From the NCBI RefSeq assembly GCF_051401765.1, contig NW_027480429.1:15442157-15506156 (forward strand): DNA of 64,000 nucleotides. The letters run 5' to 3'. This document shows, piece after piece, positions 11,601 to 24,530 of this stretch (within the stretch, counting starts at the first letter, position 1; every line of letters begins with the position of its first letter). Origin of the DNA: Calliopsis andreniformis. Taxonomy: Eukaryota; Arthropoda; Insecta; Hymenoptera; Andrenidae. Below the pieces are notes generated by a model. That model saw nothing but the letters and a program-made list of their open reading frames with translations. It made no database searches and had not been told where the DNA came from. Both the position numbers and the translations under genes were made by a program.

Positions 11601-13390
11601 TAGTTAGGGCCTTAGAAGTCAACGCCCGAAGCATAAAATGCGATATAAATACAACAGCTTTTCCATCGTATAAAACGGATAATTGCAACCAGTGTGAAAG
11701 TAATGGTCATTTCTACGTTCCGAGCAACCTAGGCGTCACTCTAGGGCGTTGCTCCACCAGATCGAATAGCTAGGGACTTAGAATTCATCTCTAAAAGCAT
11801 AAAATACAATTAAAATACAACAGTTTTTCCATCGTATAACAGGAATAATTGCAACCAGTGTGAAAGTAATGGTCATTTCTACGTTCCGGGCAACGTAGGT
11901 TTCACTCTAGGGCGTTGATCCGCCAGAGGGAATAGTTAGGGCCTAAGGAGTCAACTCCAGAAGCATAAAATACAATATAAATACAACAGTTTTTCAATCG
12001 TATAAAACGAATAATTGCAACCAGTGTGAAAGTTATGGTCATTTCTACGTTCCGGGCAACCTAGGTTTTACTCTAGGGCGTCGCTCCAATAGGTCGAATA
12101 GCTAGGGACTTAGAATTCAACGCCAGAAGGATAAAATACAATATATGTACAACAGTTTTTTCATCGCATAAAATGAATACTTGCAAACATTGTGAAAGTT
12201 ATGGTCATTTCTACGTTCCAGGCAACCTAGGCTTCACCCTAGGGCGTTGTTCCACCAGATCGAATAGGTAGGGCCTAAGAAGTCAACGCCATAAGAATAA
12301 AATACAATATAAATATAACAGTTTTTCCATCGTATAAAACGAATAATAGCAACCAGTGTGAAAGTTATGGTCATTTCAACGTTCCGGGCAATCTAGGCTT
12401 CACTCTAGGGCGCTGCTCCACCAGATCAATCAGTTAGGGCCTTAGAAGTCAACGTCCGAAGCATAAAATACAAAATAAATAGAACTGTTTTTCCATTGTA
12501 TAAAACGAATAATTGCTACCAGTGTAAAAGTTATGGTCATTTCTACGTTCCGGGTAACCTAGGCATCACTGTAGGGCGTTGCTCCACCAGATCGAATAGT
12601 TAGGGCCTTAGAAGTCCACGCCAGAAGCATAAAATACGATAAAGATGCAACAGTTTTTCCATCGTATAAAACGAATAATTGCAACCAGTGTGAAATTTAT
12701 GGTCATTCCTACATTCCGAGCAACCTAGACTTCACTCTAGAGCGTTTCTCCACCAGATCGAATAGTTAGGTCCTTAGAAGTCAACGCCAGAAGCATAAAA
12801 TACGATATAAATACAACAGTTTGTCCATCGTAGAAAAGGAATATTTGCAACCAGTGCGAAAGTTATTGTCATTTCTGCGTTCCGGGCAACCTAGGCTTCA
12901 CTCTAGGGCGTTGCTCCACCAGATTCAACAGTTAGGGCCTTAGAAGTCAACGCCCGAAGCATAAAATACAAAATAAATAGTACAGTTTTTGCATCGTATA
13001 GAACGAATAATTGCTACCAGTTTGGAAGTTATGGTCACTTCTACGTTCCGGGCAACCTAGGGTTCACTCTAGGGCGTTGCTCCACCAGATCAATCAGTTA
13101 GGGCCTTAGAAGTCAACGCCCGAAGCATAAAATACAAAGTAAATAGAACAGTTTTTCCATTGCATAAAACGAATAATTGCTACCAGTGTAAAAGTTATGG
13201 TCATTTCTACGTTCCGGGTAACCTAGGCTTCACTCTAGGGCGTTGCTCCACCAGATCGAATAGTTAGGGCCTTAGAAGTCCACGCCAGAAGCATAAAATA
13301 CGATAAAGATGCAACAGTTTTTCCATCGTATAAAACGAATAATTGCAACCAGTGTGAAATTTATGGTCATTCCTACATTCCGAGCAACCT
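8638..13390 (+). repeat. HOR-derived runs: e-f-g and repeated j-k-l(-m-n-o/i) blocks
   Basis: e-f-g occupies about 8638-9085 and e-f follows at 9120-9450. After m, n and an o/i chimera, type j starts three times with TAGTTATTGC at 9941, 10439 and 11435. Those spacings are 498 bp (3 monomers) and 996 bp (6 monomers), giving j-k-l, j-k-l-m-n-(o/i) and j-k-l-m-n in turn. The block closes with c-d-e-f-g-d-e. A one-base deletion lies at 9181-9187 (ATAAACG). The junction near 10430 joins the front of an m monomer (CCGCCAGAGGG) directly to j, a clear recombinant monomer. Confidence 0.8.
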
Positions 13391-14770
13391 GGGCTTCACC
13401 CTAGGGCGTTGTTCCACCAGATGGAATAGTTAGGGCCTAAGAAGTCAACGCCAGAACCATAAAATACAATATAAATATAACAGTTTTTCCATCGTATAAA
13501 ACGAATAATAGCAACCAGTGTGAAAGTTATGGTCATTTCTACGTTCCGGGCTTCCTAGGCTTCACTATATGGCGTTGCTCCACCACATCGAATAGCTACG
13601 TCCTTAGAAGTCAACGCCTGAAGCATAAAATGCAATAAAAATACAACAGTTTTTTCACCGTATAACTGGAATAGTTGCAACAAGCGTGAAGGTAATGGTC
13701 ATTTCTGCGTTCCGCGCAACCTGGCTTCACCCTAGGGCGTTGTTCCACCAAATCGAATAGTTAGGGCCTAAGAAGTGAACGCCAGAAGCATAAAATACAA
13801 AATAAATAGAACAGTTTTTCCATTGCATAAAACGAATAATTGCTACCAGTGTAAAAGTTATGGTCATTTCTACGTTCCGGGCAACCTAGGTTTTACTCTA
13901 GGGCGTCGCTCCAATAGGTCGAATAGCTAGGGACTTAGAATTCAACGCCAGAAGGATAAAATACAATATATGTACAACAGTTTTTTCATCGCATAAAATG
14001 AATACTTGCAAACATTGTGAAAGTTATGGTCATTTCTACGTTCCAGGCAACCTAGGCTTCACCCTAGGGCGTTGTTCCACCAGATCGAATAGGTAGGGCC
14101 TAAGAAGTCAACGCCATAAGAATAAAATACAATATAAATATAACAGTTTTTCCATCGTATAAAACGAATAATAGCAACCAGTGTGAAAGTTATGGTCATT
14201 TCTACGTTCCGGGCGACCTAGTCTTCAGTCTGGGGCGTTGTTCCACCAGATCGAATAGTTAGGGCCTAAGAAGTCAACGCCAGAACCATAAAATACAATA
14301 TAAATATAACAGTTTTTCCATCGTATAAAACGAATAATAGCAACCAGTGTGAAAGTTATGGTCATTTCTACGTTCCGGGCTTCCTAGGCTTCACTCTATG
14401 GCGTTGCTCCACCACATCGAATAGCTACGGCCTTAGAAGTCAACGCCTGAAGCATAAAATGCAATAAAGTACAACAGTTTTTTCACCGTATAACAGGAAT
14501 AATTGCAACAAGCGTGAAGGTAATGGTCATTTCTGCGTTCCGGGCAACCTAGGCTTCACCCTAGGGCGTTGTTCCACCAAATCGAATAGTTAGGGCCTAA
14601 GAAGTGAACGCCAGAAGCATAAAATACAACATAAATACAACAGTTTTTCCATCATATAAAACGAATAATTGCAACCAGGATGAAAGTTATGGTCATTTCT
14701 ACTTTCCGGGCAACCTAGGCTTCACCCTAGGGCGCTGCTCCAACAGATTGATTAGTTAGGGCCTTAGAAG
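13391..14770 (+). repeat. p-q-r runs leading back to type a
   Basis: A p-like unit, q and an r/d chimera run from about 13400 to 13860, then n, o, p, q and r. GGGCTTCCTAGG, CCACCACATCG and CCACCAAATCG mark p, q and r. Two one-base deletions occur, CCTGGC for CCTAGGC at about 13721 and CAATAAAGTAC at about 14467. Type a begins again at 14771, 89 monomers less 4 bp after position 1. That shortfall equals the four one-base deletions found in region A. Confidence 0.75.
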
Positions 14771-16762
14771 TCAATGCCCGAAGCATAAAATGCAATAAAA
14801 GTACAACAGTTCTTCCATCATATAACAGGAATAATTGCAACCAGTGTGAAAGTAATGGTCATTTCCATGTTCCGGGCAACCTAGGCTTCACTCTAGGGCG
14901 TTGCTCCACCAGATTCAACAGCTAGGGCCATAGAAGTCAACGGCCGAAGCATAAAATACAAAATAAATAGTACAGTTTTTGCATCGTATAAAACGAATAA
15001 TTGATACCAGTGTGGAAGTTATGGTCATTTCCACGTTCTGGGCAGCCTAGGCTTCACTCTAGGGCGTTGCTCCACCAGATGGAATAGTTAGGGCCTTAGA
15101 AGTCAACGCCAGATGCATAAAATACAATAAAGATGCAACAGCTTTTCCATCGTATGACAGGAATAATTGCAACCAGTTTGAAAGTGATGGTCATTTCTAC
15201 GTTCCGGGCAACCTAGGCTTCACTCTAGGGCGTTGTTCCACCAGATCGAACAGTTAGGCCCTAAGAAGTCAACGCCAGAAGCATAAAATACAATATAAAT
15301 ATAACGGTTTTTCCATCGTATAAAACGAATGATAGCAACCAGTGTGAAAGTTATGGTCATTTCTACGTTCCGGGCAACCTAGGCTTCACTCTAGGGCGTT
15401 GCTCCACCAGTTTGAATAGTTAGGGCCTTAGAAGTCAACGCCCGAAGCATAAAATACGATATAAATACAACAGCTTTTCCATCGTATAAAACGGATAATT
15501 GCAACCAGTGTGAAAGTAATGGTCATTTCTACGTTCCGAGCAACCTAGGCGTCACTCTAGGGCGTTGCTCCACCAGATCGAATAGCTAGGGACTTAGAAT
15601 TCATCTCTAAAAGCATAAAATACAATTAAAATACAACAGTTTTTCCATCGTATAACAGGAATAATTGCAACCAGTGTGAAAGTAATGGTCATTTCTACGT
15701 TCCGGGCAACGGAGGTTTCACTCTAGGGCGTTGATCCGCCAGAGGGAATAGTTAGGGCCTAAGGAGTCAACTCCAGAAGCATAAAATACAATATAAATAC
15801 AACAGTTTTCCAATCGTATAAAACGAATAATTGCAACCAGTGTGAAAGTTATGGTCATTTCTACGTTCCGGGCAACCTAGGTTTTACTCTAGGGCGTCGC
15901 TCCAATAGGTCGAATAGCTAGGGACTTAGAATTCAACGCCAGAAGGATAAAATACAATATATGTACAACAGTTTTTTCATCGTATAAAATGAATACTTGC
16001 CAACATTGTGAAAGTTATGGTCATTTCTACGTTCCAGGCAACCTAGGCTTCACCCTAGGGCGTTGTTCCACCAGATCGAATAGGTAGGGCCTAAGAAGTC
16101 AACGCCATAAGAATAAAATACAATATAAATATAACAGTTTTTCCATCGTATAAAACGAATAATAGCAACCAGTGTGAAAGTTATGTTCATTTCTACGTTC
16201 CGGGCGACCTACTCTTCAGTCTGGGGCGTTGTTCCACCAGATCGAATAGTTAGGGCCTAAGAAGTCAACGCCAGAAGCATAAAATACAATATAAATATAA
16301 CAGTTTTTCCATCGTATAATACGAATAATAGCAACCAGTGTGAAAGTTATGGTCATTTCAACGTTCCGGGCTTCCTAGGCTTCACTCTATGGCGTTGCTC
16401 CACCACATCGAATAGCTACGGCCTTAGAAGTCAACGCCTGAAGCATAAAATGCAATAAAAATACAACAGTTTTTTCACCGTATAACAGGAATAATTGCAA
16501 CAAGCGTGAAGGTAATGGTCATTTCTGCGTTCCGGGCAACCTAGGCTTCACCCTAGGGCGTTGTTCCACCAAATCGAATAGTTAGGGCCTAAGAAGTGAA
16601 CGCCAGAAGCATAAAATACAACATAAATACAACAGTTTTTCCATCATATAAAACGAATAATTGCAACCAGGATGAAAGTTATGGTCATTTCTACTTTCCG
16701 GGCAACCTAGGCTTCATCCTAGGGCGCTGCTCCAACAGATTGATTAGTTAGGGCCTTAGAAG
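14771..16762 (+). repeat. 12-monomer HOR unit (1,992 bp)
   Basis: From TCAATGCCCG at 14771 to the next copy at 16763 is exactly 12 x 166 bp. The order read is a-g-h-i-k-l-m-n-o-p-q-r, which is the inferred 18-mer lacking b-f and j. From 15421 to about 16950 it aligns with 60387 to about 61916 at a constant offset of 44,966 bp, after which the copies diverge in type b. Confidence 0.85.
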
Positions 16763-19700
16763 TCAATGCCCGAAGCATAAAGTGCAATAAAAGTACAACA
16801 GTTCTTCCATCATATAACAGGAATAATTGCAACCAGTGTGAAAGTAATGGTCATTTCCATGTTCCGGGCAACCTAGGCTTCACTCTAGGGCGTTGCTCCA
16901 CCAGATCGAATAGTTAGGGCCTTAGAATTCAACGCCAGAAGCATAAAATACAATAAAGATGCAACAGTTTTTCCATCGTATAACAGGAATAACTGCATAC
17001 AGTATGAAAGTACTGGTCATTTCTACGTTCCGGGTAACCTAGGTTTCACTCTAGGGCGTTGCTCCACCAGATCGTATAGCTAGGGACTTAGAATTCAACG
17101 CCATAAGAATAAAATACAATATAAATATAACAGTTTTTCCATCGTATAAAACGAATAATAGCAACCAGTGTGAAGGTTATGGTCATTTCATCGTTCCGGG
17201 CAATCTAGGCTTCACTCTAGGGCGCTGCTCCACCAGATCAATCAGTTAGGGCCTTAGAAGTCAACGTCCGAAGCATAAAATACAAAATAAATAGAACTGT
17301 TTTTCCATTGTATAAAACGAATAATTGCTACCAGTGTAAAAGTTATGGTCATTTCTACGTTCCGGGTAACCTAGGCATCACTGTAGGGCGTTGCTCCACC
17401 AGATCGAATAGTTAGGGCCTTAGAAGTCCACGCCAGAAGCATAAAATACGATAAAGATGCAACAGTTTTTCCATCGTATAAAACGAATAATTGCAACCAG
17501 TGTGAAATTTATGGTCATTCCTACATTCCGAGCAACCTAGACTTCACTCTAGAGCGTTTCTCCACCAGATCGAATAGTTAGGTCCTTAGAAGTCAACGCC
17601 AGAAGCATAAAATACGATATAAATACAACAGTTTGTCCATCGTAGAAAAGGAATATTTGCAACCAGTGCGAAAGTTATTGTCATTTCTGCGTTCCGGGCA
17701 ACCTAGGCTTCACTCTAGGGCGTTGCTCCACCAGATTCAACAGTTAGGGCCTTAGAAGTCAACGCCCGAAGCATAAAATACAAAATAAATAGTACAGTTT
17801 TTGCATCGTATAAAACGAATAATGGCTACCAGTTTGGAAGTTATGGTCATTTCCACGTTCCGGGCAGCCTAGGCTTCACTCTAGGGCGTTGCTCCACCAG
17901 ATGGAATAGTTAGGGCCTTAGAAGTCAACGCCCGAAGCATAAAATACAAAATAATTAAAACAGTTTTTCCATTGTATGAAACGAATAATTGCAACCCGTA
18001 TGAAACTTATGGCCTTTTCCACTTTCCGAGCAACCTAGGCTTCACCCTAGGGCGTTGCTCCAACAGATTGAATAGTTAGGGCCTTAGAAGTCAACGCCCG
18101 AAGCATAAAATACGATATAAATACAACAGCTTTTCCATCGTATAAAACGGATAATTGCAACCAGTGTGAAAGTAATGGTCATTTCTACGTTTCGAGCAAC
18201 CTAGGCGTCACTCTAGGCCGTTGCTCCACCAGATCGAATAGCTAGGGACTTAGAATTCATCTCTAAAAGCATAAAATACAATTAAAATACAACAGTTTTT
18301 CTATCGTCTAACAGGAATAATTGCAACCAGTGTGAAAGTAATGGTCATTTCTACGTTCCGGGCAACGTAGGTTTCACTCTAGGGCGTTGGTCCGCCAGAG
18401 GGAATAGTTAGGGCCTAAGGAGTCAACTCCAGAAGCATAAAATACAATATAAATACAACAGTTTTTCAATCGTATTAAACGAATAATTGCAACCAGTGTG
18501 AAAGTTATGGTCATTTCTACGTTCCGGGCAACCTAGGTTTCACTCTAGGGCGTCGCTCCAATAGGTCGAATAGCTAGGGACTTAGAATTCAACGCCAGAA
18601 GGATAAAATACAATATATGTACAACAGTTTTTTCATCGTATAAAATGAATACTTGCAAACATTGTGAAAGTTATGGTCATTTCTACGTTCCAGGCAACCT
18701 AGGCTTCACCCTAGGGCGTTGTTCCACCAGATCGAATAGGTAGGACCTAAGAAGTCAACGCCATAAGAATAAAATACAATATAAATATAACAGTTTTTCC
18801 ATCGTATAAAACGAATAATAGCAACCAGTGTGAAAGTTATGGTCATTTCAACGTTCCGGGCAACCTAGGCCTCACTCTAGGGCGTTGTTCCACCAGATCG
18901 AACAGTTAGGTCCTAAGAAGTCAACGCCAGAAGCATAAAATACAAAATAAATAGTACAGTTTTTGCATCGTATAAAACGAATAATTGCTACCAGTTTGGA
19001 AGTTATGGTCATTTCCACGTTCCGGGCAGCCTAGGCTTCACTCTAGGGCGTTGCTCCACCAGATGGAATAGTTAGGGCCTTAGAAGTCAACGCCAGATGC
19101 ATAAAATACAATAAAGATGCAACAGTTTTTCCATCGTATAACAGGAATAATTGCAACCAGTTTGAAAGTGATCGTCATTTCTACGTTCCGGGCAACCTAG
19201 GCTTCACTCTAGGGCGTTGCTCCACCAGATAGAATAGATAGGGCCTTAGCAGTCAACGCCCGAAGCATAAAATACAAAATAAATAGTACAGTTTTTCCAT
19301 CGTATTAAACGAATAATTTCTACCAGTGTGGAAGTTATGGACATTTCTACTTTCCGGACAACCTGGGCTTCACCCTAGGGCGTTGTTCCACCAGATGGAA
19401 TAGTTAGGGCCTAAGAAGTCAACGCCAGAACCATAAAATACGATATAAATACAGCAGCTTTTCCATCGTATAAAACGAATAATTGCAACCAGCGTGATAG
19501 TTATGCTCATTTCTACGTACCGGGCAACCTAGGCATCATCGTAGGGCGTTGCTCCACCAGATCGAATAGCTAGGGACTTAGAATTCATCTCTAAAAGCAT
19601 AAAATACAATTAAAATACAACAGTTTTTCCATCGTATAACAGGAATAATTGCAACCAGTGTGAAAGTAATGGTCATTTCTACGTTCCGGGCAACGTAGGT

Positions 19701-20192
19701 TTCACGCTAGGGCGTTGATCCGCCAGAGGGTATAGTTAGGGCCTAAGGAGTCAACTCCAGAAGCATAAAATACAATATAAATACAACAGTTTTTCAATCG
19801 TATAAAACGAATAATTGCAACCAGTGTGAAAGTTATGATCATTTCTACGTTCCGGGCAACCTAGGTTTCACTCTAGGGCGTCGCTCCAATAGGTCGAATA
19901 GCTAGGGACTTAGAATTCAACGCCAGGAGGATAAAATACAATATATGTACAACAGTTTTTTCATCGTATAAAATGAATACTTGCAAACATTGTGAAAGTT
20001 ATGGTCCTTTCTACTTTCCGGGCAACCTAGGCTTCACCCTAGGGCGCTGCTCCAACAGATTGAATAGCTAGGGCCTTAGAACTCAATGCCCGAAGCATAA
20101 AATGCAATAAAAGTACAACAGATCTTCCATCATATAACAGGAGTAATTGCAACCAGCTTGAATGTGATGGTCATTTCTACGTTCCGAGCGAG
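16763..20192 (+). repeat. 20-monomer HOR unit (3,320 bp) plus the type a monomer at the duplication boundary
   Basis: Type a restarts at 16763 and again at 20083, exactly 20 x 166 bp apart. The order is a-b-c-d-e-f-g-j-k-l-m-n-o-(i/g)-h, two unusual monomers, then l-m-n. The type a monomer at 20083-20192 ends GAGCGAGCTAGG, unlike the usual GGGCAACCTAGG. It directly precedes the 19.4-kb duplication. Confidence 0.8.
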
Positions 20193-22729
20193 CTAGGCTT
20201 CACTCTAGGGCATTGCTCCACCAGATCGAATAGTTAGTACCTTAGAAGCCAACGCCAGAAGCATAAAATACAATATAAATACAACAGCTTTCCATCGTAT
20301 AAAATGAATAATTGCAAACAGTGTGAAAGTAATGGTCATTTCTACGTTCCGGGCAACCTAGGCTTCACTGTAGGGCGTTGCACCACCAGATCGAATAGTT
20401 AGGGCCTTAGAAGTCAACGCCAGAAGCATAAAAGACAATATAAATACAACAACTTTTCCATCGTATAACAGAAATAATAGCAACCAGTGCGAAAGTTATG
20501 GTCATTTCTACGTTCCAGGCAACCTAGGCTTCACTCTAGGGCGTTCCTCCACCAGATCGAATAGTTAGGGCCTTAGAAGTCAACGCCCGAAGCCTAAAAT
20601 GCAATAAAACTACAACAGTTTTTCCATCGCATAACAGGAATAATTCCAACCAGTTTGAAAGTGATGGTCATTTCTACGTTCCGGGCAACCTAGGCTTCAC
20701 TCTAGGGCGTTGTTACACCAGATCGAATAGTTAGGGCCTTAGAAGTCAACGCCCGAAGCATAAAATGCAATAAAACTACAACAGTTTTTCCATCGCATAA
20801 CAGGAATAATTCCAACCAGTTTGAAAGTGATGGTCATTTCTACGTTCCGGGCTACCAAGGCTTCACTCTAGGGCGTTGTCACACCAGATCGAATAGCTAC
20901 GACCTTAGAAGTCAAAGCCAGAAGCAGAAAATACAATAAAAATGCAACAGTTTTTCCACCGTACAGCATGGCTAATTGCAACCAGTGCGAAAGTAATGAT
21001 CATTTCGACGTTTCGGGCAACCTAGGCTTCACTCTAGGGCGCTGCTCCAACAGATCGAATAGCTAGGGACTTAGAATTCAACGCTAAAAGCATAAAGTAC
21101 AATAAAGATGCAACAGCTTTTCCATGGTATAACAGGAATAAGTGCAACCAGTGTGAAGGTAACGGTCTGTCCTACGTTCCGGGCAACCTAGGCTTCACTC
21201 CAGGGCGTTGCTAAATCAGATCGAATAGATAGGATCTTAGAAGTCAACGCCCGAAGCATAAAGTACAAAATAAATAGAACAGATTTTCCATTGTATAAAA
21301 CGAATAATAGCAACCAGTGTGAAAGTTAAGGTCATTTCTACGTTCCGGGCAACCTAGGCTTCACTCTAGGGCGTTGCACCACCAGATCGAATAGTTAGGG
21401 ACTAAGAAGTCAACGCCAGAAGCACCAATTACAAAATAAATACAACAGTTTTTCGATCGTATAAAGCGAATAATTGCAACCAGTGTGAAAGTAATGGTCA
21501 TTTCAACGTTGCGGGCAACCAAGGCTTCACTCTAGGGCGTTGTCACACCAGATCGAATAGCTACGACCTTAGAAGTCAAAGCCAGAAGCAGAAAATACAA
21601 TAAAAATGCAACAGTTTTTCCACCCTATAGCATGGCTAATTGCAACCAGTGCGAAAGTAATGATCATTTCGACGTTTCGGGCAACCTAGGCTTCACTCTA
21701 GGGCGCTGCTCCACCAGATCGAATAGCTAGGGACTTAGAATTCAACGCTAAAAGCATAAAGTACAATAAAGATGCAACAGCTTTTCCATCGTACAACAGG
21801 AATAATTGCAACCAGTGTGAAGGTAACGGTCTGACCTACGTTCCGGGCAACCTAGGCTTCACTCCAGGCCGTTGCTAAATCAGATCGAATAGATAGGATC
21901 TTAGAAGTCAACGCCCGAAGCATAGAGTACAAAATAAATAGAAGAGATTTTCCATTGTATAAAACGAATAATAGCAACCAGTGAGAAAGTTAAGGTCATT
22001 TCTACGTTCCGGGCATCCTAGGCTTCACTGTAGGGCGTTGCACCACCAGATCGAATAGTTAGGGCCTTAGAAGTCAACGCCAGAAGCATAAAAAACAATA
22101 TAAATACAACAACTTTTCCATCGTATAACAGGAATAATAGCAACCAGTGTGAAAGGTATGATCATTTCGACGTTTCGGGCAACATAGGCTTCACTGTAGG
22201 GCGTTGCTCCACCAGATCGAATGGGTAGGGCCATAGAAGTCAACGCCCGGAACATAAAATACAATATAAATACAACAGTTTTTCCATTGTATAAAACGAA
22301 TAATGGCAACCAGTGTGAAAGTAATGGTCATTTCTACGTTCCGGGCAACCTAGGCGTCACTCTAGGGCGTTGCTCCACCACATCGAATAGCTACGGCCTT
22401 AGAAGTCAACGCCAGAAGCATAAAATACAATATAAATACAACAGCATTTCCATCGTATAAAATGAATAATTGCAAACAGTGTGAAAGTAATGGTCATTTC
22501 TACGTTCCGGGCAACCTAGGCTTCACTCTATGCGTTGCTCCACCCGATCGAATAGCTAGGGACTTAGAATTCAACGCTAAAAGCATAAAGTACAATAAAG
22601 ATGCAACAGTTTTTCCATCGTATAACAGGAATAATTGCAACCAGTGTGAAGGTAACGGTCTGTCCTACGTTCCGGGCAACCTAGGCTTCACTCTAGGGCG
22701 TTGCTACACCAGATCGAATAGTTAAGGCC
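20193..22729 (+). repeat. Divergent monomer block at the start of B1
   Basis: Rare monomers are marked by GCATTGCTCC, GAAGCCTAAAATGC, GTTGTCACACC, CATGGCTAATTGC and GGTAACGGTCTG. A pair of near-identical adjacent monomers lies at about 20578-20910. A four-monomer unit starting GTCACACC repeats at 20878 and 21542, exactly 664 bp apart. Homologous monomers occur at 2767-4310 in region A. A nearly identical segment is at 39605-42141 by the large duplication. Confidence 0.8.
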
Positions 22730-24530
22730 TTAGAAGTCCACGCCAGAAGCATAAAATACGATAAAGATGCAACAGTTTTTCCATCGTATAAAACGAATAA
22801 TTGCAACCAGTGTGAAATTTATGGTCATTCCTACATTCTGAGCAACCTAGACTTCACTCTAGAGCGTTTCTCCACCAGATCGAATAGTTAGGTCCTTAGA
22901 AGTTGACACCAGAAGCATAAAATACGATATAAATACAACATTTTGTCCTTCGTAGGACAGGAATATTTGCAACCAGTGCGAAAGTTATGGTCATTTCTGC
23001 GTTCCGGGCAACCTAGGCTTCACTCTAGGGCGTTGCTCCACCAGATCAATCAGTTAGGGCCTTAGAAGTCAACGCCCGATGCATAAAATACAAAATAAAT
23101 AGAACAGTTTTTCCATTGTATAAAACGAATAATTGCTACCAGTGTAAAAGCTATGGTCATTTCTACGTTCCGGTCAACCTAGGCTTCACTCTAGGGCGTT
23201 GCTCCACCAGATCGAATAGTTAGGGCCTTAGAAGTCCACGCCAAAAGCATAAAATACGATAAAGTTGCAACAGTTTTTCGATAGTATAACAGGAATAATT
23301 CCAACCAGTCTGAAAGTAATGGTCATTTCTACGTTCCAGGCAATCTAGGCTTCAGCCTAGGGCGTTGTTCCACCAGATCGAATAGTTAGGGCCTAAGAAG
23401 TCAACGCCAGAAGCATAAAATACAATATAAATATAACAGTTTTTCCATCGTATAAAACGAATAATAGCAACCAGTGTGAAAGTTATAGTCATTTCTACGT
23501 TCCGGGCTTCCTAGGCTTCACTATATGGCGTTGATCCACCACATCGAATAGCTACGTCCTTAGAAGTCAACGCCTGAAGCATAAAATGCAATAAAAATAC
23601 AACAGGTTTTTCACCGTATAACTGGAATAGTTGCAACAAGCGTGAAGGTAATGGTCATTTCTGCGTTCCGGGCAACCTGGCTTCACCCTAGGGCGTTGTT
23701 CCACCAAATCGAATAGTTAGGGCCTAAGAAGTGAACGCCAGAAGCATAAAATACAATATAAATACAACAGTTTTACCATCATATAAAACGAATAATAGCA
23801 ACCAGTGTGAAGGTTATGGTCATTTCAACGTTCCGGGCAATCTAGGCTTCACTCTAGGGCGTTGCTCCCCCAGATCAATCAGTTAGGGCCTTAGAAGTCA
23901 ACGCCCGAAGCATAAAATACAAAATAACTAGAACAGTTTTTCCATTGCATAAAACGAATAATTGCTACCAGTGTAAAAGTTATGGTCATTTCTACGTTCC
24001 GGGTAACCTAGGCTTCACTCTAGGGCGTTGCTCCACCAAATCGAATAGTTAGGGCCTTAGAAGTCCACGACAGAAGCATAAAATACGATAAAGATGCAAC
24101 AGTTTTTCCATCGTATAAAACGAATAATTGCAACCAGTGTGAAATTTATGGTCATTCCTACATTCCGAGCACCCTGGGCTTCACCCTATTGCGTTGTTCC
24201 ACCTGATGGAATAGTTAGGGCCTAAGAAGTCAACGCCAGAACCATAAAATACGATATAAATACAGCAGCTTTTCCATCGTATAAAACGAATAATTGCAAC
24301 CAGCGTGATAGTTATGCTTATTTCTACGTACCGGGCAACCTAGGCATCACCCTAGGGCGTTGCTCCAACAGATTGAATAGTTAGGGCCTTAAAAGTCAAT
24401 GCCCGAAGCATAAAATGCAATACAAATACAACAGTTTTTCCATCGTATAACAGGAATAATTGCAACCAGTGTGAATGTAATGGTCGTTTCTACGTTCCGG
24501 GCAACCTAGGATTCACTCTAGGGCGTTGCT
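22730..24530 (+). repeat. Mixed e-f-d, p-q-r and c-d-e monomers in B1
   Basis: Types e and f (here with ATTTTGTCC, a sub-variant of f) are followed by d, an altered e, p, q and r, then c, d and e again and two units with CAGCGTGATAG and GAATGTAATGG. The f sub-variant with GAAGTTGACACC and TTGTCCTTCG is also used in the later B blocks and was not seen in regions A or C. A one-base deletion (CCTGGC) lies at about 23678. Confidence 0.75.

Noticed and set aside
22462..22725. Apparent protein family conserved at 4041-4304, 22462-22725 and 41874-42137
   Set aside because: Conservation is at the DNA level and comes from duplicated satellite monomers. The one-base deletion at 22530 merely extends the frame by chance.
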